Shown here: positions 1 through 8,677 of the stretch, piece after piece
Layout of the letters: each line of letters starts with the position of its first letter
Numbering within the stretch: position 1 is the first letter of the stretch
Origin: Candidatus Poseidonia sp.
GTDB taxonomy: Archaea; Thermoplasmatota; Poseidoniia; Poseidoniales; Poseidoniaceae
Reading direction: 5' to 3'
Length of the DNA: 64,000 bases
Assembly (NCBI GenBank): GCA_016778305.1
Contig: JADHPT010000001.1
Span: 200,457-264,456, forward strand
Translations under genes and position numbers: made by a program
Notes under the pieces: model-generated
What the model was told of the DNA's origin: nothing
Databases searched by the model: none
The model's input: the letters and a program-made list of their open reading frames with translations, nothing else

Positions 1-2
1 TC

Positions 3-707
3 ATACCCAAGACACTCGGTTCAGCATACTGGAAGCGACTGAGTACTCCAACAGCTTACGTGCTGACCCTCATGACCAAATCCTTGGTATTTCTTACAGT
101 GCCGATTCAAATGCTGAAATCGATTCTTCCTGAAGGGAGCCATTCGACCGTCACACGAGACGACTTGGCTGCTATGGCAGACCTTGGAGAACTCGACGGC
201 GCCCTTGAAACATCTGAAGAAACCGTCATTCACAATCTTTTGAAACTAAGAGAAATTCTGGTTGAGAATGAAATGACTCCTCGTGTGGTTGTTTCTTCCT
301 ACGATGTAAATTCTACGATCAAAGAGGTGCTTGATGAACACAACATTCTTCGGTTTTCAAGAATACCAGTTTTTGAGGAAAACATTGACAACGTGCACGG
401 CCTTGTACTGCGCTCAGAGATTCTCATGGCTGCAAGCCGAGATGAATGGGACAAAACACTGAACGAAATGATGAAGCCGATTATCACCATTCAGATGGGC
501 AAAACAATCGAGGATGCACTCGACCTCTTCTTGTCAAATAAGCAGCAATTCGCCCTTGTACAAGATGAATTTGGCGGCACCTCTGGCATCATCACGATGG
601 AAGACGTGATGGAAACGTTGCTCGGAAAGGAAATTGTCGACGAACTCGATGAAGTTGAAGACATGCGTGAACTTGCCCGTGTACAGGCATCTCAGGGAGA
701 GGAATAA
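3..707 (+). CDS. CNNM/CorC-type DUF21 + CBS-domain membrane protein, 5' truncated by the window edge
   Basis: Frame is open from base 3 (IPKTLGSAYWKRLSTPTAYVLTLMTKSLVFLTVPIQ...); CBS pair with ...VSSYDVNSTIKEVLDEHNILRFSRIPVFEENIDNVHGLVLRSEIL... and ...FALVQDEFGGTSGIITMEDVMETLLGKEIVDE. Confidence 0.85.
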   Translation: MPKTLGSAYWKRLSTPTAYVLTLMTKSLVFLTVPIQMLKSILPEGSHSTVTRDDLAAMADLGELDGALETSEETVIHNLLKLREILVENEMTPRVVVSSYDVNSTIKEVLDEHNILRFSRIPVFEENIDNVHGLVLRSEILMAASRDEWDKTLNEMMKPIITIQMGKTIEDALDLFLSNKQQFALVQDEFGGTSGIITMEDVMETLLGKEIVDELDEVEDMRELARVQASQGEE

Positions 708-1694
708 TCAAAATTCCTTCTCAATCCATTGCTGTATGACTGCGTCTCTACCAGGGTGTACTGCCTCTCCCGAGTGGGCAAGATCATCCATCAGTTTCGA
801 GGTGAGCATTGACGGGGAAGTAGCATTCATGACGCGTTGTAAACGCAGGTAATGTGCGGAACCTAGACGCTCGTCTGGGTCCGCTTGGATAAGGAGGGTC
901 GGTTCAGTATATTTCCCCCAATCAGGGCAATCGACGTCGGACAGGGAATTCAAGTTGGTTGTACCGATATTGAGGGCATTGAATTGCCTCATTGTTTTCC
1001 GTAGGACAAGAGGGCGTAGAATTGACGGGATGCGCAAAAGGTCGCACGTTTCATCAAAAATCCCAGTATATCCGGTCATGGGTGATTCTGCGATCCATCC
1101 GCTCAAAAGCGAGTGCATGGTCAATTCATGACGTCGCTTGCTCAAGCGCAGTGAAATAAAAGCACCCATGCTGTGTCCATAGACAAGCATGCGTGTACCG
1201 AAGAGGTTGGGGTGTGAAGAGTGTAACTGGTTGAGTGTATCAATGACCATTGTAGAACTTTGTTCAGCAGTCCACTTTGTAATCGATTGTGATTCTCCGT
1301 GACCTGGTAAATCGATCAAGATGACGTGGTAGCCATGTTCGATGAATAACTGAGCTCTTCCAATCATGCGTTGGGAACCCGATGTCCAACCATGGCAAAT
1401 GAACACCGTTGGAGAAGAAGTATCTTGCATAAAATGATGGGTCACCATAACATGATTGCTAACTTGATGTTTGACCTTCACCCAGTCAGGGTCATCAAGC
1501 GGTGGTTTCCGCTTCCTCGGAGCTCGGAAGCTCATTTGGGCAATGGTTTCAACATAAAACAGAAACATTGTACAGCAGAGAATAACGATTGATAATCCAG
1601 CATAGATCGTGAAGGCGAACCAAGTTGATGCGAGTCCAATAATTAGGACAATCAAGGGTAAAATATGATTGCGGCGGCGTAGGCTATCAAGCAT
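708..1694 (-). CDS. alpha/beta hydrolase with N-terminal TM segments
   Basis: GHSMGAF nucleophile elbow, FICHGWTSGSQRM, LIDLPGHGES motifs; hydrophobic N-terminus. Confidence 0.8.
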   Translation of the reverse strand: MLDSLRRRNHILPLIVLIIGLASTWFAFTIYAGLSIVILCCTMFLFYVETIAQMSFRAPRKRKPPLDDPDWVKVKHQVSNHVMVTHHFMQDTSSPTVFICHGWTSGSQRMIGRAQLFIEHGYHVILIDLPGHGESQSITKWTAEQSSTMVIDTLNQLHSSHPNLFGTRMLVYGHSMGAFISLRLSKRRHELTMHSLLSGWIAESPMTGYTGIFDETCDLLRIPSILRPLVLRKTMRQFNALNIGTTNLNSLSDVDCPDWGKYTEPTLLIQADPDERLGSAHYLRLQRVMNATSPSMLTSKLMDDLAHSGEAVHPGRDAVIQQWIEKEF

Positions 1695-1720
1695 GTATGC
1701 TGCCTCAAGGTAGCTGAAGA

Positions 1721-2569
1721 TTAGTCAGATTTTTCTGGTTTAGCATCTGCTGTTTCTTCAGAATCCTTGGTAACCTTTTGAGCTTCTTTCTTTGCCTTTC
1801 GTTCTTCAGTTCGCTTCATGAGTTGATCTCCAAAGTTCCCCATGTTCTCGAGGCGTGCCCAGACACCGGTTGCTTTCTCATCTTCCGACGGGACGTACTT
1901 GACGAGATAAGCTTTGAACATGAGGTCAAAGAGACCCTGCCCCATTTCACTACCGTTTCGTAGGAAGCGGTCGATGAACCAGATGATGACAAATATCGTA
2001 CCCAAGGAAAACAGAATGATGGCGTTCATGTTGTCTTCTTTATTTAGATCCGAGAATTGTATGGCGATAAATATGATGCCGATGAGTGCGGCAAGGCCCG
2101 TCGAATTCACCAGGATGCCATGAAGGAAGAAGGGATTTGATCCGTCTCCACGAACGAATTTTGTCCGGGATACGAATTGCCCCATGTTTCGACTGAATTT
2201 CATGGGTATGAAGACGATGTTGATGATGATGATTGCACCACTTATCGCAAAGAGAATCGTTGTGATAATCCCGGTATCACTTGCGGTAATGAAGATGGCT
2301 GCAAAGAGAACACCGAAATTGACAATGAAGTTAACCAACCATGAGATTCTTCGATTCATAGGTGAAGCGAGTTCGTAATCATCAGAGAGGCTTATTGGGC
2401 GGGCTTTTGCTGCTTTGGCAGGCTTGTCCTTTTTCGGTTTGGCTGCTTGCTTAGTCACAACCGCCTTAGCAACAGCTTTGGGTACTGTCTTTGCAACAGC
2501 TTTTTTCAGTTCTTTCTTTTCCCCACCAGAGGCTGCACCTGCTTTATCGAGTAGTCCCATTTCATTCAC
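1721..2569 (-). CDS. multi-pass membrane protein with Lys/Ala-rich N-terminal tail
   Basis: long ORF, several hydrophobic segments; N-term KKAVAKTVPKAVAKAVVTKQAAKPKKDKPAKAAKA; ATGA overlap with upstream gene. Confidence 0.6.
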   Translation of the reverse strand: MNEMGLLDKAGAASGGEKKELKKAVAKTVPKAVAKAVVTKQAAKPKKDKPAKAAKARPISLSDDYELASPMNRRISWLVNFIVNFGVLFAAIFITASDTGIITTILFAISGAIIIINIVFIPMKFSRNMGQFVSRTKFVRGDGSNPFFLHGILVNSTGLAALIGIIFIAIQFSDLNKEDNMNAIILFSLGTIFVIIWFIDRFLRNGSEMGQGLFDLMFKAYLVKYVPSEDEKATGVWARLENMGNFGDQLMKRTEERKAKKEAQKVTKDSEETADAKPEKSD

Positions 2570-3564
2570 GCATCCTTGTATTGTTCACCGATTTGACGAT
2601 AAATATCAAAGTTAGAAGAGGAAACAAAGGCGTTGATTGAATCTTCGGACATATTGCCCAGTTGATCGTCAACCATGTTGTAAAAGAAACTCCTCGTATC
2701 ATTATCGGTAGTGCCTGGAGATTCAATGACCTGCCGATAAATTTCGAAGTCGTCACTTGCGACAAATGCATTGACAATGGATTCGGGGAGGTGCTCACCC
2801 AAAAGGTCGTCCACAATTGAAACAAATGAGATAAACATATCATCGTCGTTATCGGAGGATTCGGCGGTAATTGGAGCTGTGGGCGCTTCGGATGAATCCG
2901 CCCCTTGTTTCAACGCCTTTCGACGAGCCATGAGGGCCTGTAACGTCGGCTTGAGTTCAGCAATGGCTTCCTTATCACCAAGTGATTTCGCCTCTTGATA
3001 AAGAGGTTTCAAAGAACGAAGTTCATGTTCCACTTGTTCAAGTTCGCTCATCGTGTCATCAACGACATCCTCGTCAAGCAATTCAACCATCGGTGCATCG
3101 CGGATATCTGCGATTTTTTCCTCCATGGCTGCCTTACGCATCACGATTATTTCACGGTCAAGAGCATGGCCAAAACGGTCAGCATAACGATCGAGGAGGG
3201 AACCAGCTTCTTTGTTACTGATTCGGTCAATATGGCCGTAAATTTGTTGCAAGGGTTTTTCCGATCGCTTGGCCCACAAATCATTGTATCCTTTTTCCTC
3301 GGCGATGGATGACAATGTTGTTGCAGAATCATTCACTGGTTCCGGGATTGGTAATGGTGCGCTCGCTGGCTGTACTGGGAGTGGTTCGGGCACAGGAAGT
3401 GGTGCAGGAGGAAGTTGGCCCGCTGGGAGGGGTGGCAGAGGTGCAGCGCCTGGTGGCATTGGTAACGGGGCTGGTGCCCCAGGAGGCATCGGCAAATTAG
3501 GCATCGGCAATGTTGGCTCTTTGCCTTTGGATTTTTTCCCCTTGCGCAGACCCAATGGACTCAC
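2566..3564 (-). CDS. Pro-rich hypothetical protein with C-terminal tandem repeat module
   Basis: long ORF; PMPPGAPAPLPMPPGAAPLPPLPAG... region; two similar ~40-aa C-terminal units. Confidence 0.6.
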   Translation of the reverse strand: MSPLGLRKGKKSKGKEPTLPMPNLPMPPGAPAPLPMPPGAAPLPPLPAGQLPPAPLPVPEPLPVQPASAPLPIPEPVNDSATTLSSIAEEKGYNDLWAKRSEKPLQQIYGHIDRISNKEAGSLLDRYADRFGHALDREIIVMRKAAMEEKIADIRDAPMVELLDEDVVDDTMSELEQVEHELRSLKPLYQEAKSLGDKEAIAELKPTLQALMARRKALKQGADSSEAPTAPITAESSDNDDDMFISFVSIVDDLLGEHLPESIVNAFVASDDFEIYRQVIESPGTTDNDTRSFFYNMVDDQLGNMSEDSINAFVSSSNFDIYRQIGEQYKDA

Positions 3565-3650
3565 CTCATGCTAAGGGAGCAGAAACCAGCCTTGAACCTT
3601 ACCGCATATCGGAACCAAATATCTGACATTCATTCACTCCAAATAGATAC

Positions 3651-4850
3651 TCAAATAATTTTCGCCCATCCCTTCAAAACGAGGAATACCGCGCCCGATT
3701 CATGAAGCCGAACTTTTTCTCCACTTGTGCTCTCGTAACGCCTTTTCCCAAATTGGGCAACCGCGTCATCGACCGTCCATTCCAGTTCATAGGCTTCGTC
3801 CATTCCTAGAACATATGCCTCCATCAGTGGGTCATAAGGATTGGACCCCTCTGGATCAAGGCGCGAGAGTGGAAATTCAGAAACTCGCATGCCGGATTTA
3901 CCATGCAGTGAAGTGGGCCAACGGATTTGACGTCGGACATCGATGGTTACGACCTCGTCTGTTTCACCAGCGGATCCAAGGACAACAGATGCATCTGCCT
4001 TCAACAAATTCAGGAACAAACTTTGGTAGTTCCCCAATACTTTGAACTTGCCTTCTTTCAAAGCATTAGCCCTTCGCTCATGATCAACAACCTCTGCCAA
4101 CTTGCGAATAGAAGCTGCGGACCTTTGGGATGTTGCACCCTCTCGATCTTGTAAAGATTGGAGCGCCTCAGTGAGCCTGCGAAGTTCACCCGTGCTCGAC
4201 TCATATCCGCGGTGAATTTCCTGAAGAGAACGAATCATGTCATCCATTCCATTGCGAATCCTTTCAGTCCAACCCTTTGCATCGGCATCATGATAGCGTG
4301 CAAGGCCCCCTTTGACATCGACACCCTCGCCACGGATATGTGAAACCAATTCTCTCCTGGCTTCAGAATCTAAGTGGAAATATTTAGGATCACGGTAATG
4401 AAGGTGAAAACCGCGGTGACCAGAGAACGTAATTTGCAGATAATCTTCTTTGAATCCGAATTCAGGCTCGAGGAAATCATTCCAAAGAGACCATGCTTGT
4501 TCGTGTATCACTTCAAGCATTCCAGGAAAATCACGGTCCGTAACTCCCGGAAGGTGATCCCCGTCCAAATCAAAAATAAGGTCAGCTCCTTGCCATAATT
4601 TATCATTCATTTTGAGTTCGTAGGGCCGTTTCCAATACGCTGTCGAATAGAAACACGAGTGCATGGCACGCTGAGATAAAAATTGCTGTACCTGGTTGAC
4701 ATCAGCAAATGATTTGTGCCGAAGGGGGGGTGCGCCGCCAAAGGGAATGAACATCCATTCTCGTGATTTAATTCGTGGGGGTGACCAAAGTGAAGATGAC
4801 CGGTAATATTGGCCAAAACGGTGTGCAAACTTCGCCCAGCCATCCGCCAT
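3651..4850 (-). CDS. priS: archaeal/eukaryotic-type DNA primase small subunit
   Basis: YYRSS...SREWMFIPFG, DLIFDLDGDHLPG catalytic Asp motif, FSGHRGFHLHY. Confidence 0.92.
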   Translation of the reverse strand: MADGWAKFAHRFGQYYRSSSLWSPPRIKSREWMFIPFGGAPPLRHKSFADVNQVQQFLSQRAMHSCFYSTAYWKRPYELKMNDKLWQGADLIFDLDGDHLPGVTDRDFPGMLEVIHEQAWSLWNDFLEPEFGFKEDYLQITFSGHRGFHLHYRDPKYFHLDSEARRELVSHIRGEGVDVKGGLARYHDADAKGWTERIRNGMDDMIRSLQEIHRGYESSTGELRRLTEALQSLQDREGATSQRSAASIRKLAEVVDHERRANALKEGKFKVLGNYQSLFLNLLKADASVVLGSAGETDEVVTIDVRRQIRWPTSLHGKSGMRVSEFPLSRLDPEGSNPYDPLMEAYVLGMDEAYELEWTVDDAVAQFGKRRYESTSGEKVRLHESGAVFLVLKGWAKII

Positions 4851-4901
4851 ATGCGTCCCCCAATCCTATCGAAAGGATGAGGGTTCTTGAACAAAGCCGT
4901 T

Positions 4902-5135
4902 TCAATCCTGCTTCATCCAGAAACGCTCGTCGGCATTTGAAACTTGGGTGACGGTGTCAGCTCCTGTGGCTTCAACATAGTGTTCCCAGCACATGTAGTG
5001 CTTGTTGACGACCATAGCATTCCCGAAGGTCAAACGAATTCCACAAGTGTGGCAACGCGGTCCAAGTTCTCCATTTGGAGCTTGAGCTAGTTGAACATGT
5101 TCGTGTGGCATTGGAGTCGCTCCATTTCCTTCCAA
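4902..5135 (-). CDS. small putative zinc-binding protein
   Basis: 77-aa ORF with CHTCG...HYMCWEHY possible metal ligands; fits a co-directional run. Confidence 0.45.
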   Translation of the reverse strand: MEGNGATPMPHEHVQLAQAPNGELGPRCHTCGIRLTFGNAMVVNKHYMCWEHYVEATGADTVTQVSNADERFWMKQD

Positions 5136-5173
5136 ATCAACCTAGTCTTTGAACTTGAGGGGAGAGGCATTTA

Positions 5174-5665
5174 TCATTCTGTTGTTTGAAAGTCAGAACG
5201 CGCCACCCACTCAAGGAGGTCCAGTGCAACGATGCAGGATTCTGCAACTTCTGGTGCTGGGTTTTCTGTGTGCTTTTGGAGAATTGGTATGACGCTGCGG
5301 TCGCCAATTGCACCCATGGCCTCGGCAGCTTCGTGACGAACCATGACGTGTTCATCTTCGTCTTCGAGTCGTGCGATAAGCGTGGGGAGGGCGACGTTAT
5401 TTTGCATCTGTCCGAGCACATACGCAAGCTCGTGACGTAAGAGGGCACTGGAACTGGTGAAAGCCTCGCACAAGGCCAAGCAGGCCTCGTCGGATCGATG
5501 GTTGCGTAAAGCGAAGACTGACCTCATACGCTGAAACATAGGAGCGGTTTCATCGAACAAGGTTTTGGTCCATTCAGTCATCTCACCCTCCTGTTCAGGA
5601 GGTGCTGGGTCAACTGAACCGTACTGGCTCACTTGAGGGATGCGCTCATGTTTCATCTCAATCAC
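5174..5665 (-). CDS. half-length deoxyhypusine hydroxylase-like HEAT-repeat diiron protein
   Basis: SVDPAPP...LFDETAPMFQRMRSVFALRN...LLRHELAYVLGQMQ...MVRHEAAEAMGAIGD...PEVAESCIVALDLLEW; HE pairs at residues 78/79 and 111/112; GTGA overlap with mqnD. Confidence 0.75.
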   Translation of the reverse strand: MIEMKHERIPQVSQYGSVDPAPPEQEGEMTEWTKTLFDETAPMFQRMRSVFALRNHRSDEACLALCEAFTSSSALLRHELAYVLGQMQNNVALPTLIARLEDEDEHVMVRHEAAEAMGAIGDRSVIPILQKHTENPAPEVAESCIVALDLLEWVARSDFQTTE

Positions 5666-6549
5666 GAATTGGGAGCGCCAATGAATTGCATGGCGTGGGT
5701 GTTGAACTCCTTCGAAATCAAACCTAAATCCTGTCCTTCTTTGATGAATTGGCGGATAGATGCTCTTCCTTCATCCTTGTAATCTATGGTACGGTCATTC
5801 ACATACATACCAACAAATTCACGATTCGTGTCGTCGTCAATACCCCTTCCCCATGCTTTGGCAAATTCAAGGGCTTCATCAGGAGATTTGATGGCGAATT
5901 CAATACTCATTTTGGTGTACATGGTAATGTCTTCCATAATTTTCTGACCGAGATCACGTCGAACAACATTGCCTCCAAGCGGCATGGGCCAATTATCGGT
6001 ACGACCATTCCACCACTTTCCGAGGTCGATGAGGACATCTAGATCGTGGTCCACGTAAGTGAGTTGCCCTTCGTGAATGATCAAACCGCTGACATAGGTT
6101 CCGTCCAGGATGCGGGGGATGATTTCGTCAAATGGTACGACGGCAACTTCTACGTCTCCCCAAGCCAGTCGTAGCCCGAGGTATGCGCTGGTTTTCATAC
6201 CCGGTACGGCGATGATGTTCGAACGTGCTTCCTCTTCTGTTACGCCAGCATGACAGACGACCATAGGACCGTATCCTTCACCCATTGAGGCGCCGCAATT
6301 CATCAGCGCATAGTGTTCGGCGATTTCTGGATACGCATGAATGGAGACTGCTGAAACTTCGAGATCTTGGTTCATTGCTCGATGGTTAAGAGTTTCGATA
6401 TCTTGCAATTCATGTACAAAATTGTAGCCGGGAGTTGGGAAAGCACCCGTGGTCATAGCGTGGAACATAAATGCGTCATCAGGGTCGGGGCTGTGGCCGA
6501 TGCGGACAATCATGTTGCCTTCTTCATCACGTGGTAATTTGTTGTCCAT
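5662..6549 (-). CDS. mqnD: 1,4-dihydroxy-6-naphthoate synthase-like protein (futalosine menaquinone pathway)
   Basis: RIGHSPDPDDAFMFHAMTTG... periplasmic-binding-like fold; adjacent to mqnA and mqnE. Confidence 0.8.
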   Translation of the reverse strand: MDNKLPRDEEGNMIVRIGHSPDPDDAFMFHAMTTGAFPTPGYNFVHELQDIETLNHRAMNQDLEVSAVSIHAYPEIAEHYALMNCGASMGEGYGPMVVCHAGVTEEEARSNIIAVPGMKTSAYLGLRLAWGDVEVAVVPFDEIIPRILDGTYVSGLIIHEGQLTYVDHDLDVLIDLGKWWNGRTDNWPMPLGGNVVRRDLGQKIMEDITMYTKMSIEFAIKSPDEALEFAKAWGRGIDDDTNREFVGMYVNDRTIDYKDEGRASIRQFIKEGQDLGLISKEFNTHAMQFIGAPNS

Positions 6550-6613
6550 ATTTCCCCCACCGTCACGACCTTCAAGAATACACCGTTCGAAAATTTAAAC
6601 ATACCAAGAGAAA

Positions 6614-7411
6614 TCACCATGCAAAAAGAGGTTCGTGCGGTAATTTACAGGCTTTGGAAAGAAATGCGAACAAACCATCAAGATGGTGTTGATTGAGTCG
6701 GTTGAATACTTCACCGTAGTACTGGTCGAGACGTTCATGCGATAGGTCTGATTTTCTCATTGACCATTGGATAACATCATCCCTCTTTTGTGGAGTATGT
6801 TCAAACATTTCCAAGTTGTCAAGCAATGCTTGATGTGCTCGCTTCAATAATTCTACTGGCGTGTCTTTTCTTGCTACAAATACGCCAAAGATCATTGGAA
6901 GAGATTCTTGATTCATCCAAGCAAGGCCGAGGTCCATTTGGACCATTTCAGGGAATTCTTTGGCTGCTTCAAGGGCTCTATCTCCAATTAACAAGGCACC
7001 GTCAGCAAGGGCCATCATTGAATCGTAATCCGGTCCAGTAGGTATGTAATTCATCGATAGACCTTTTTCCGAGATCAAGTGTTTTAGTAAAGCAACGGAG
7101 GTCGCAGAATCGGACGGTAGTGCGATGGTCTTCATCGATGACAAAGGAACTGCACCAAAGAGCAACACGCTTCCTACCTCACCTTGGGACCCAATCCCAA
7201 TTTCTGGCAGGAGATATAGTTCATCGGAATGTTTTGCATAATCAGCTGCAGGTATGGGTGCGAGGATACAGTCTTTCCTCAAAACATGTCCAGTAAGCCA
7301 CGAAGGTGGTGCAGACAAAATGTTCCATTCTTTTGAGATATTGTGAAATAGAGGATCACAATTAATGAAGGCAACTCTCCCAATTGTCTTTGTCCACGTT
7401 GGTTGTTCCAT
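6614..7411 (-). CDS. mqnA: chorismate dehydratase-like MqnA
   Basis: GRVAFINCDPLFHNI..., PIPAADYAKHSDELYLLPEIGIGSQGEVGSVLLF, LLIGDRAL; context with mqnD/mqnE. Confidence 0.85.
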   Translation of the reverse strand: MEQPTWTKTIGRVAFINCDPLFHNISKEWNILSAPPSWLTGHVLRKDCILAPIPAADYAKHSDELYLLPEIGIGSQGEVGSVLLFGAVPLSSMKTIALPSDSATSVALLKHLISEKGLSMNYIPTGPDYDSMMALADGALLIGDRALEAAKEFPEMVQMDLGLAWMNQESLPMIFGVFVARKDTPVELLKRAHQALLDNLEMFEHTPQKRDDVIQWSMRKSDLSHERLDQYYGEVFNRLNQHHLDGLFAFLSKACKLPHEPLFAW

Positions 7412-7420
7412 CGATTCACC

Positions 7421-8632
7421 TCACAGGGCCATTGGCAGTGACTTTCGTGCCGGCAGTGCAATCATTTCGAAGGTTTCGAATGATGTATAAGTTGTATTAC
7501 GTAAGACAGGACTGCAGCCTGCGTCTTCAATCAGGCGTGCTAATTTATTGCGATCGTGATCCAGGGGTGCAGTCGACCCTGCAAGGTGCATGATGGACTC
7601 TTTTTGAACAGTACCATCGATATCATCGGCTCCAAATTGGAGCGCTAGTTCTGCCACGTGATCGCCGATATTCATTCTGTAAGCCTTGATGTGGGGGATG
7701 TTGTCGAGCATGAGACGAGATATTGCGATGGTTCTCAAAATTTCTGCACCGGTTGATAATTGTGCTTCCGGAAGTCGAGTTGAGTCCGGTAAGAAAGGAT
7801 AGGGGACAAAGCATTGGAAGCCGCCCGTCATCGATTGGAGTTCACGCAACGAGATCATATGTTGAATCCGTTGTTTGTTCGACTCGATGGTTCCAAATAG
7901 CATCGTGCAATTTGATGGGAGCCCTACTTCGTGAGCTTCTTGATGTATTTGCAAATACTCGTCTGAACTCTCCTTGCCGTTACAAATAATGGCGCGAACA
8001 TCGTCATCGAGGATTTCTGCGCCACCACCGGGAAGGGATGTGAGTCCTGCATCTTTGAGCCTCTGAAGAACATCTTTCGTAGATAGAGAGGATTGTTGGG
8101 CAAGGTGCTTAATTTCCACAGCAGTGAGGGCTTTAATCGATACATGGGGGTAGCGTATCCGTGTTTCTTGGAACATGGCCTCGTAGTGCTCAATGGTCCA
8201 ATCGGGGTGCAATCCGCCTACTGAGTGGACTTCGTCGACAAAATCTGCGTATTTACCAAGATCATCAACATATTCTTGTATGGATAGTGCATATGCATCC
8301 TTTGCCTTTGGACCCCGGCGAAATGCACAAAACCGACAGGCGAGAACGCAAATATTGGTCTGATTCACGTGTACGTTGGAGTTGAAAAAAGCCAAGTTGT
8401 CGAAACGTGAGGTTCTTACTGCGTGGGCTAACTGACCTAATTCATGCATGTCACGGTGCTCATAAAGATGAAGACCATCAGCGAGATCAAGTGACTGCCT
8501 GTTGGCTAATTTTGAGGCAATGGGCCGTATAGCCTCAGACCATTGCTCCAGAGGGTGTATGAGGGACTGAAGGACTTCTGGCCAATCGGGTCGCTGTCCA
8601 GCGAGAACTGCTTGAGACGACCATCTCTCCAT
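7421..8632 (-). CDS. mqnE: aminofutalosine synthase, radical SAM
   Basis: CVLACRFCAFRR radical SAM Cys motif; EVHSVGGLHPDW; LPGGGAEI; NIPHIKAYRMNIGDHVAELALQFGADDIDGTVQKE. Confidence 0.85.
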   Translation of the reverse strand: MERWSSQAVLAGQRPDWPEVLQSLIHPLEQWSEAIRPIASKLANRQSLDLADGLHLYEHRDMHELGQLAHAVRTSRFDNLAFFNSNVHVNQTNICVLACRFCAFRRGPKAKDAYALSIQEYVDDLGKYADFVDEVHSVGGLHPDWTIEHYEAMFQETRIRYPHVSIKALTAVEIKHLAQQSSLSTKDVLQRLKDAGLTSLPGGGAEILDDDVRAIICNGKESSDEYLQIHQEAHEVGLPSNCTMLFGTIESNKQRIQHMISLRELQSMTGGFQCFVPYPFLPDSTRLPEAQLSTGAEILRTIAISRLMLDNIPHIKAYRMNIGDHVAELALQFGADDIDGTVQKESIMHLAGSTAPLDHDRNKLARLIEDAGCSPVLRNTTYTSFETFEMIALPARKSLPMAL

Positions 8633-8677
8633 ATGCAGTCCTGTGTATTGGCATTCATGAAGATGTGCTTTTCATCA

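Noticed and set aside
3269-3574. Gly-rich 101-aa plus-strand ORF (GSGTGSGAGGSW...)
   Set aside because: Mirror of the Pro-rich tract on the minus strand.
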